This document shows positions 1 through 3,738 of a stretch of DNA of 5,771 nt, one piece after another. The stretch comes from an uncultured Robiginitomaculum sp. Its GTDB lineage: Bacteria > Pseudomonadota > Alphaproteobacteria > Caulobacterales > Maricaulaceae. The notes below the pieces were generated by a model that saw nothing but the letters and a program-made list of their open reading frames with translations, did no database searches and had not been told where the DNA came from. The number at the start of each line of letters is the position of its first letter. Position 1 is the stretch's first letter. The stretch covers positions 1 to 5,771 of the forward strand of contig CALKXN010000178.1 in assembly GCA_938003555.1 (NCBI GenBank), read 5' to 3'. The position numbers and the translations under genes were made by a program.

Positions 1-159
1 ACATTGAACGAAGGCACAGAGATGGTTATGCCGGGCGACAATGTGAACATTAATGTCGAGCTTATCGTGCCGATCGCCATGGAAGAGAAGCTTCGCTTCG
101 CGATCCGTGAGGGTGGCCGCACAGTCGGCGCCGGCGTCGTAAGTAAGATTATTGAGTAG
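1..159 (+). CDS. tuf: Elongation factor Tu, C-terminal end (5' truncated by window)
   Basis: The frame is open from base 1 to the TAG at 157-159 and encodes 52 residues. EF-Tu brings aminoacyl-tRNA to the ribosomal A site as a GTP complex. What is visible is the end of domain 3: a segment with MVMPGDNV, then [17 protein letters not shown], the very conserved C-terminal signature of EF-Tu, ending in SKIIE, an ending I associate with alphaproteobacteria. The GTPase domain lies outside the window. The stop is 12 nt before tRNA-Trp, so the two are probably cotranscribed. Many alphaproteobacteria have two tuf copies, one in the fusA/rpsJ operon and one next to tRNA-Trp and secE; by position this is the second type. 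Identity is essentially certain. Confidence 0.97.
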   Translation, partial: TLNEGTEMVMPGDNVNINVELIVPIAMEEKLRFAIREGGRTVGAGVVSKIIE

Positions 160-171
160 ACAGGCTCTTAT

Positions 172-247
172 AGAGGTGTAGCTCAGCTGGTAGAGCACTG
201 GTCTCCAAAACCAGGTGTCGGGGGTTCGAGTCCCTCCTCCTCTGCCA
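172..247 (+). tRNA. tRNA-Trp (anticodon CCA)
   Basis: This is a full 76-nt cloverleaf with an encoded CCA end (245-247). The D stem is 181-184/193-196. The anticodon stem is 198-202/210-214, with CCA at 205-207 in the loop CTCCAAA. The T stem is 220-224/232-236 with loop TTCGAGT. The discriminator base is G244, as expected for tryptophan tRNA. The acceptor stem is 172-178/237-243. Its sixth pair is a T177-T238 mismatch, so the stem has six canonical pairs out of seven. The gene sits between tuf and secE, a common arrangement. It is probably released from a tuf read-through transcript by processing, because I see no separate promoter in the 12-nt gap. Confidence 0.97.
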
Positions 248-263
248 CTCAATAAATTGAATG

Positions 264-291
264 CGCAGATGGGTTTTCCCATCTGCGTTTT
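264..291 (+). terminator. Rho-independent terminator after tuf-tRNA-Trp
   Basis: A perfect 10-bp stem (264-273 with 278-287, arms CGCAGATGGG and CCCATCTGCG) closes a TTTT loop and is followed at once by TTTT at 288-291. It lies 16 nt after the tRNA end and about 60 nt before secE. It should therefore end the tuf-tRNA unit and make secE depend on its own promoter or on read-through. The T run is short, so termination may be incomplete. Confidence 0.85.
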
Positions 292-351
292 ACAGTATCA
301 GGTAAGCCATACATTCTGTATGGGGCGCCTCTAGGGAAGAAAGCGCTGTTT
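292..351 (+). promoter_or_regulatory. secE upstream region: possible weak promoter and a 17-nt inverted repeat
   Basis: This 60-nt region between the terminator and secE should carry the secE-nusG promoter. The best sigma-70-like reading I can make is TTTACA (289-294), a 15-nt spacer and TACATT (310-315). The spacing is short and the match poor. The possible -10 lies inside an inverted repeat at 307-323 (arms CCATACA and TGTATGG around TTC). The repeat could be an operator or simply an RNA hairpin. AGGGA at 334-338 is a rather distant ribosome-binding site, 13 nt before the secE ATG. The promoter call is inference only. Confidence 0.3.
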
Positions 352-609
352 ATGGCCAAGCAACCACAGACATCCGGCGGCGGAACACAGGCAAGCACGC
401 GCGAGCCTGAGAAAGTCGGTCCGGTTAAATTTGTTGCCCAGACGCGACAAGAGGCTGCAAAGGTCACTTGGACGACATGGAAAGAAACGTGGACGACCAC
501 AATTATGGTCTTCATCGTTGTGGCTCTATTTGGCGCATTTTTCCTTCTCACAGACGGCGTGCTTTCCACGGCGACAAAATTCGCGCTCCAACTTGGCGGC
601 GCAAGGTAA
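352..609 (+). CDS. secE: Preprotein translocase subunit SecE
   Basis: This 85-residue protein is the small essential subunit of the SecYEG channel in the cytoplasmic membrane. It clamps SecY during export of unfolded proteins. Residues 1-22 are a polar, Gly/Thr/Gln-rich extension. Residues 25-47 form the amphipathic cytoplasmic helix with the family pattern R-x-E-x-x-K-V-T-W (R32, E34, K37, W40). A single hydrophobic transmembrane helix spans about 49-67. The usual family sequence after KV is TWPTRKET; here it reads TWTTWKET, so the conserved proline and an arginine are replaced. Many single-span alphaproteobacterial SecE proteins are about 60-70 residues, so the N-terminus looks about 20 residues longer. 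No internal ATG in this frame offers a shorter start. Its stop overlaps the nusG ribosome-binding site. The assignment rests on the motif, topology and the place before nusG. Confidence 0.93.
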   Translation: MAKQPQTSGGGTQASTREPEKVGPVKFVAQTRQEAAKVTWTTWKETWTTTIMVFIVVALFGAFFLLTDGVLSTATKFALQLGGAR

Positions 610-617
610 GGGAATAC

Positions 618-1154
618 ATGGCAGCCAAATGGTATATCGTTCAGGCGCACTCAAATTTTGAGAAGCGCGTCAAGGAGAGTCTCGAATCTGAGGCTGAGCG
701 TAAGGGCTTGTCCGACAAGTTCGAAGAAATCCTTGTGCCAACAGAGACCGTTATCGAAGTGCGCCGCGGCCGTAAGGTCGAGAGCGAGCGTAAGTTCTTC
801 CCAGGCTACGTCTTGGTCAAGATGGATCTGACCGATGATGTTTATCACTTGGTGAAGAATACGCCAAAAGTTTCAGGCTTTTTGGGGAACCAAAACAAGC
901 CAATGCCAGTAAGCGATGCCGAAGTGGCGCGTATTGTTGGTCAAATTCAAGAGGGCGTTGATCGTCCGCGCAGTACGATCATCTACGAAGTGGGTGAGAC
1001 GGTTGCGGTTATTGACGGTCACTTCCAGAGCTTTAACGGCACTGTTGAGAGTGTCGATGAAGAAAATGAGCGCCTTAAAGTGCTTATCAATATTTTTGGC
1101 CGGGGAACCCCGGTCGAATTGGAGTATGCGCAGGTCAAAAAGGCCGACGCATAA
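618..1154 (+). CDS. nusG: Transcription termination/antitermination factor NusG
   Basis: NusG (178 residues) binds RNA polymerase across its cleft, suppresses pausing, and couples transcription to Rho or to the ribosome via S10. The NGN domain covers about residues 3-115. It opens with KWYIVQAHSNFEKRV and holds the diagnostic FFPGYVLVKM at 60-69. A linker follows, then the C-terminal KOW domain (about 123-178) with VGETVAVIDGHFQSFNGTV and the IFGRGTPVEL ending. Length and both domains are normal for the family. The frame is open further upstream, to an ATG at 468, but that part overlaps secE and resembles nothing. The ATG at 618 is right because NusG homology begins there and TAAGGGA (607-613) precedes it, overlapping the secE stop. 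The arrangement suggests translational coupling to secE. Confidence 0.98.
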   Translation: MAAKWYIVQAHSNFEKRVKESLESEAERKGLSDKFEEILVPTETVIEVRRGRKVESERKFFPGYVLVKMDLTDDVYHLVKNTPKVSGFLGNQNKPMPVSDAEVARIVGQIQEGVDRPRSTIIYEVGETVAVIDGHFQSFNGTVESVDEENERLKVLINIFGRGTPVELEYAQVKKADA

Positions 1155-1160
1155 TCTATC

Positions 1161-1200
1161 TGTGGGAGGCGCGGCTAAGTCCAGTCGCTGCCGTACCACA
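1161..1200 (+). promoter_or_regulatory. Probable L1-binding mRNA hairpin (autogenous control of rplK-rplA)
   Basis: A hairpin in the nusG-rplK spacer has an outer stem TGTGG/CCACA (1161-1165 with 1196-1200), an asymmetric internal loop (GA at 1166-1167 against GTA at 1193-1195), and an inner stem 1168-1175 with 1184-1192 (T1189 bulged) closed by an 8-nt loop. The combination GGGAGGC on the left and GCCG on the right of an asymmetric loop is the known shape of L1-binding sites on 23S rRNA and on L1-regulated mRNAs. In E. coli, excess L1 represses translation of the L11-L1 mRNA from the rplK leader. The position here, just before rplK-rplA, fits that model. L1 binding itself is inferred. Confidence 0.65.
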
Positions 1201-1231
1201 CCCCTTAACTGCTGGCATGGGGCTGGTGGTG
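1194..1231 (+). promoter_or_regulatory. Alternative rplK leader hairpin competing with the L1 site
   Basis: TACCAC at 1194-1199 can pair with GTGGTG at 1226-1231 (the last pair is T-G). CCCC at 1201-1204 can also pair with GGGG at 1219-1222 inside it. This uses the same CCAC that forms the right arm of the L1-type hairpin, so the two folds exclude each other. The fold ends 7 nt before the GGA at 1238 that begins the rplK ribosome-binding region. Only the complementarity is seen; a switching role is inference. Confidence 0.35.
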
Positions 1232-1249
1232 TAATATGGAGTAAGGAAC

Positions 1250-1681
1250 ATGGCGAAGAAGATATCTGGTTATATCAAGCTTATGGTTCCGGCGGGCAAA
1301 GCAAACCCGTCACCGCCTCTCGGCCCGGCATTGGGTCAGCGCGGCGTGAACATTATGGAATTCTGTAAGGCGTTTAATGCCAAAACAGGTGAGATGGAAA
1401 ACGGCATGCCGATTCCAACAATCATCACTGTTTTCGGCGATAAGTCTTTCACATTTATTACGAAGACACCTCCGGCGTCTTATTATCTGAAAAAAGCAGC
1501 GAAAAAAGACAAGGGTTCAACTGAGCCGTCCCGTATCGTTGGTGGAACCGTGACGAAATCACAGTGCCGCGAAATTGGCGAAATGAAAATGGTCGACCTA
1601 ACGGCCAATGATCTGGACGCTGCACAGCTTATTATTGAGGGCTCAGCGCGCTCAATGGGCTACGACGTGGTGGAGGGTTAA
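1250..1681 (+). CDS. rplK: 50S ribosomal protein L11
   Basis: L11 (143 residues) sits at the base of the L7/L12 stalk, binds the GTPase-associated region of 23S rRNA, and is needed for RelA activation and thiostrepton binding. The N-terminal domain contains the proline-rich [22 protein letters not shown] segment (18-39), including P22 and P23, where thiostrepton-resistance changes are known in other species; both are intact. The linker and C-terminal RNA-binding domain (about 73-143) carry [14 protein letters not shown] and the [16 protein letters not shown] region. Length is typical. The ATG at 1250 is preceded by GGAGTAAGGA (1238-1247). The stop is 2 nt before the rplA ATG, so rplA is probably translated by coupling. 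Confidence 0.99.
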   Translation: MAKKISGYIKLMVPAGKANPSPPLGPALGQRGVNIMEFCKAFNAKTGEMENGMPIPTIITVFGDKSFTFITKTPPASYYLKKAAKKDKGSTEPSRIVGGTVTKSQCREIGEMKMVDLTANDLDAAQLIIEGSARSMGYDVVEG

Positions 1682-1683
1682 TC

Positions 1684-2379
1684 ATGGCGCAAGGAAAACG
1701 TATTGCGGCTGCCCGTGCTTCTTATGATAGAGAAACACTGCATAGCGTAAAAGACGCTGTCGCGGCTGTTAAAAGCAACGCAACGGCTAAATTTGACGAA
1801 ACAATCGAGATTGCAATCAATCTGGGTGTTGATCCGCGCCACGCTGACCAAATGGTTCGCGGCGTGTGTAATCTTCCGCAAGGCACGGGCCGTACGGCGC
1901 GTGTTGCTGTATTTGCTAAAGACGCAAAGGCTGAAGAAGCCAAAGCGGCCGGCGCGGATATTGTCGGCGCAGAAGATCTGGTTGAGATGATCCAAAATGG
2001 CGAGATGAACTTTGATAAAGTCATCGCAACGCCGGACATGATGCCGCTTGTTGGCCGCGTGGCCCGCGTGCTTGGCCCCAAAGGCATGATGCCAAACCCT
2101 AAGGTTGGCACTGTGACAATGGACGTGACCAAAGCTGTTGGAGACGCCAAGGGCGGCGCCGTTCAGTTCCGTGTTGAGAAAACCGGCATTATCCATGCTG
2201 GTGTTGGCAAAGCTAGCTTCTCTCTGGACGCTCTCGAAGAAAATGTAAGCGCATTTATCAATGCCATCCAAAAGGCTCGCCCGTCAGGCGCCAAGGGTGT
2301 GTTCATGAAGCGCGTCACTCTGACCTCTACAATGGGTCCGGGTGTTAAGATCGATCCTGCTAACGCGGTGTCGAGCTAA
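1684..2379 (+). CDS. rplA: 50S ribosomal protein L1
   Basis: L1 (231 residues) forms the mobile stalk by the ribosomal E site, helps deacylated tRNA leave, and in many bacteria is also the translational repressor of its own operon. Domain I is made of the N-terminal part and the last part. Domain II, in the middle (about 70-157), contains the L1 signature [16 protein letters not shown] (130-145). [13 protein letters not shown] (58-70), [15 protein letters not shown] (162-176) and the C-terminal [16 protein letters not shown] (205-220) are also typical. Length is normal. GGAGGG at 1672-1677, inside the last rplK codons, is a strong ribosome-binding site 6 nt before the ATG, which fits coupled translation with rplK. 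The likely target of its feedback control is the hairpin upstream of rplK. Confidence 0.99.
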   Translation: MAQGKRIAAARASYDRETLHSVKDAVAAVKSNATAKFDETIEIAINLGVDPRHADQMVRGVCNLPQGTGRTARVAVFAKDAKAEEAKAAGADIVGAEDLVEMIQNGEMNFDKVIATPDMMPLVGRVARVLGPKGMMPNPKVGTVTMDVTKAVGDAKGGAVQFRVEKTGIIHAGVGKASFSLDALEENVSAFINAIQKARPSGAKGVFMKRVTLTSTMGPGVKIDPANAVSS

Positions 2380-2386
2380 ACCAAAT

Positions 2387-2430
2387 TTAAGCCGCAGCGA
2401 TGCGGCTTGATAGCTGGCCGTCCGGCCAGC
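2387..2430 (+). other. Two tandem hairpins after rplA
   Basis: The first hairpin has an 8-bp perfect stem (2389-2396 with 2401-2408, arms AAGCCGCA and TGCGGCTT) closed by GCGA, a GNRA tetraloop. It can be lengthened by weaker pairs to 2387-2410. The second, 2 nt later, has a 7-bp perfect stem (2413-2419 with 2424-2430, arms GCTGGCC and GGCCAGC) around GTCC. Neither is followed by a T run, so they are not ordinary intrinsic terminators. They lie directly before the L10 leader and may protect the rplA 3' end, form a processing site, or help the leader fold. Confidence 0.6.
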
Positions 2431-2556
2431 GCCTGTCCGAGACCATTGGTGCTCTGATCCCCTTGGGTGATGCGCTTAATTTACGCCAGTGATAGGCAGA
2501 GCAAAAACCGAATTTGACCGCTTTATGCGGCGGGTTTGGTTCGAGCCCTGGGACAG
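2431..2556 (+). promoter_or_regulatory. Ribosomal protein L10 leader RNA
   Basis: This part of the rplA-rplJ spacer resembles the L10 leader found before rplJ in many bacteria, where L10 or the L10-(L12)4 complex binds and represses rplJ-rplL translation. Outer stem: CTGTCC (2433-2438) with GGACAG (2551-2556). Inside, GCTCTG (2451-2456) can pair with CAGAGC (2497-2502), or ATTGGTG (2445-2451) with CGCCAGT (2484-2490); these cross, so they are alternatives or a pseudoknot. A third arm pairs AACC-GAATTT (2506-2515) with GGGTTTGGTT (2532-2541), with an inner CCGC/GCGG stem (2518-2521 with 2527-2530). The start CCTGTCCGAGACC and the end TTCGAGCCCTGGGACAG match what I recall of alphaproteobacterial rplJ leaders. 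Exact folding needs a covariance model. Confidence 0.8.
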
Positions 2557-2645
2557 TCTAGCGCTAGCTTGATCTGGAAACAGGGCGGGCGAGCGTACCT
2601 TAGAGGGTCAGCCATGGTGGAGGGCCCGAATTAAAGGAGACCGCA
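2557..2645 (+). promoter_or_regulatory. rplJ translation-initiation region with a possible six-codon upstream ORF
   Basis: Between the L10 leader and rplJ, AAAGGAG (2633-2639) is a strong ribosome-binding site 6 nt before the rplJ ATG. Upstream, ATG at 2614 opens a tiny ORF, M-V-E-G-P-N, which stops with TAA at 2632-2634 at the edge of that site. It has its own AGAGGG (2602-2607) at good spacing. CGGGC (2586-2590) can pair with GCCCG (2624-2628), enclosing this ORF start. I see no clear sigma-70 promoter. The ribosome-binding site is firm; the mini-ORF is a possibility only. Confidence 0.5.
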
Positions 2646-3161
2646 ATGGATCGTAAAGAAAAAGAAGTTTTAGTTGAAACGCTGAAAGGCGTCTTTGCTG
2701 AGGCTGGATCCGTTGTCATGACTGAATACTCAGGCATGACAGTTGCGGAAATGGAGGGTCTACGTGCTAAGCTCCGTGAGCAAGGCGCATCGATCCGAGT
2801 TGTAAATAACCGATTGGCCAAAATTGCATTAAAGGGCACGCCTGCTGAAGGCGCGTCTGACATGCTCACCGGACCTGTGGCGATTGCCTGGGCTGATGAC
2901 ATGATTTCTGCACCAAAGGTCACTGTGGAATTTGCCAAAGATAGCGATTATCTCAATATCATTGGCGGCTTCATGGGTGAAGAAGTGTTCGACGAAAACG
3001 GTATTGTGGCCTTGTCCAAATTACCGTCACGCGAAGAGCTTATTGGCATGGTGGCAGCACGTCTGCTGGGTCAAGCTTCTGAAATCGGGTCACGTCTTAA
3101 TTCTGTTGGCTCAGCGCTTCGTGGCGCTGTCGAGGTCATTCAGGAAAAGGCCGCGGCGTAG
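2646..3161 (+). CDS. rplJ: 50S ribosomal protein L10 (stalk base)
   Basis: L10 (171 residues) anchors the L7/L12 dimers to 23S rRNA next to L11, forming the stalk that recruits translation GTPases. The N-terminal rRNA-binding domain begins MDRKEKEVLVETLKGVF. It continues with VVMTEYSGMTVAEMEGLRAKLRE (23-45) and the conserved VVNNRLAKIALKGT (52-65), and LTGPVAIAW (74-82) is also characteristic. The C-terminal part (about 145-171) is a long Ala-rich helix of the type that binds L7/L12 dimers. Length is normal for the family. The start is fixed by the AAAGGAG site. Translation is probably repressed by excess L10-L12 acting on the upstream leader, which would also lower rplL expression. The gap to rplL is 55 nt. 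Confidence 0.98.
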   Translation: MDRKEKEVLVETLKGVFAEAGSVVMTEYSGMTVAEMEGLRAKLREQGASIRVVNNRLAKIALKGTPAEGASDMLTGPVAIAWADDMISAPKVTVEFAKDSDYLNIIGGFMGEEVFDENGIVALSKLPSREELIGMVAARLLGQASEIGSRLNSVGSALRGAVEVIQEKAAA

Positions 3162-3189
3162 TTTTACGACACTCATTCTCGCAAAATCG

Positions 3190-3216
3190 AACTAAACCTA
3201 ACTAAAGGAAACTAAA
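3190..3216 (+). repeat. Three AACTAAA repeats, 10-nt period, including the rplL ribosome-binding site
   Basis: AACTAAA occurs at 3190-3196, 3200-3206 and 3210-3216, exactly 10 nt apart, and the last copy abuts the rplL ATG. The spacers are CCT and GGA; the second, with the preceding A's, makes AAAGGA (3204-3209), the ribosome-binding site. The tract is A-rich, almost G-free and should be unstructured. That would favour the high initiation rate needed for a protein present in several copies per ribosome. The enhancer role is inference. Confidence 0.6.
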
Positions 3217-3585
3217 ATGGCTGATGTAAAGAAGCTAGCTGACGAGCTGATGGCCTTGACCATCCTCGAAGCAAAAGAACTCAACGACATTCTCGAAGAA
3301 AACGGCATCAAAGCCGCAGCTGCTGTTGCAGTTGCTGGTCCTGCTGCTGGTGGCGGCGAAGCTGCTGTAGAGAAAGACGAATTTGACGTCGTCATGACGG
3401 CTTTTGGTGACAAGAAAATCAATGTCATTAAAGAAGTCCGCGGCATCACAGGTCTTGGCCTGAAAGAAGCTAAAGACCTCGTCGAAGGCGTGCCTAGCCC
3501 AATTAAGGAAGGCGCTCCGAAGGCTGAAGCTGAGGATATCAAAGCGAAACTCGAAGCCGCTGGCGCGACGGTTGAGCTTAAATAG
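3217..3585 (+). CDS. rplL: 50S ribosomal protein L7/L12
   Basis: L7/L12 (122 residues) is the multicopy stalk protein whose C-terminal domain contacts EF-Tu, EF-G, IF2 and RF3 and stimulates their GTPase activity. The N-terminal dimerisation and L10-binding helices cover about 3-30 ([22 protein letters not shown]). A flexible Ala/Gly-rich hinge spans about 33-52. The C-terminal domain (about 53-122) contains [39 protein letters not shown], the family core, and ends ATVELK. The usual tryptophan after LEE in many relatives is absent here (LEENGI). Length is typical. It shares control with rplJ through the L10 leader, but the strong, unstructured initiation site upstream should raise its output relative to rplJ. 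Its stop codon lies within the first hairpin of the rplL-rpoB spacer. Confidence 0.99.
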   Translation: MADVKKLADELMALTILEAKELNDILEENGIKAAAAVAVAGPAAGGGEAAVEKDEFDVVMTAFGDKKINVIKEVRGITGLGLKEAKDLVEGVPSPIKEGAPKAEAEDIKAKLEAAGATVELK

Positions 3586-3668
3586 GTTTGTCCTATTTGC
3601 GTCCGGAAACATGTTTCCGGACGCATACATGTTTTCCCGAAAACGAAAATCGGGGCTGGTCGGCCAGC
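3580..3668 (+). promoter_or_regulatory. Array of four consecutive hairpins between rplL and rpoB
   Basis: Hairpin 1 is AAATAGG/CCTATTT (3580-3586 with 3592-3598), overlapping the rplL stop. Hairpin 2 is the 28-nt perfect palindrome 3598-3625. Hairpin 3 is CCCGA/TCGGG (3636-3640 with 3650-3654) with an A-rich loop. Hairpin 4 is GCTGG/CCAGC (3655-3659 with 3664-3668) around TCGG. In E. coli this same spacer carries a partial terminator (attenuator) and an RNase III site that set RpoB below L7/L12. The array here is a natural candidate for that role, but no hairpin has an immediate T run (TTTT occurs 6 nt after hairpin 2), so processing or partial termination are both open. Confidence 0.6.
3598..3625. 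repeat. Perfect 28-bp palindrome
   Basis: Each base of the left arm TGCGTCCGGAAACA pairs with the right arm TGTTTCCGGACGCA with no mismatch and no spacer, so it is a strict dyad centred between 3611 and 3612. The centre is AAACATGTTT. An imperfect echo of the centre, ACATGTTTTCC, follows at 3627-3637. As RNA it would give a very stable stem of about 12 bp with a 4-nt loop. As DNA it could be a protein-binding dyad or a repeated extragenic palindrome. Confidence 0.9.
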
Positions 3669-3738
3669 ATAATTACCGACGAAATTTATAAGGCGATGCC
3701 ACTGCAGGGTGTTGCCAAGCAAAATGAAGGTGTCCTTG
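3669..3738 (+). promoter_or_regulatory. rpoB upstream segment with ribosome-binding site
   Basis: After the hairpin array this 70-nt stretch leads to rpoB. GAAGG at 3726-3730 is a moderate ribosome-binding site, 8 nt before the rpoB ATG. I find no convincing promoter, so rpoB is probably expressed from the upstream ribosomal-protein transcript. A second in-frame ATG at 3724 has only a distant AGGG (3706-3709) before it. Confidence 0.45.

Noticed and set aside
468..617. Upstream extension of the nusG frame, starting at an ATG at 468
   Set aside because: It overlaps secE in another frame, shows no family resemblance, and NusG homology and a ribosome-binding site begin at 618.
1678..2271. 197-codon open frame on the minus strand opposite rplA
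   Set aside because: It lies wholly opposite a clear rplA gene, has no recognisable motif, and its composition is what antisense of a biased coding gene gives.
2558..2567. 10-bp palindrome CTAGCGCTAG after the L10 leader
   Set aside because: It is too short and has no loop, so it cannot make a useful hairpin; a site of this size can occur by chance.
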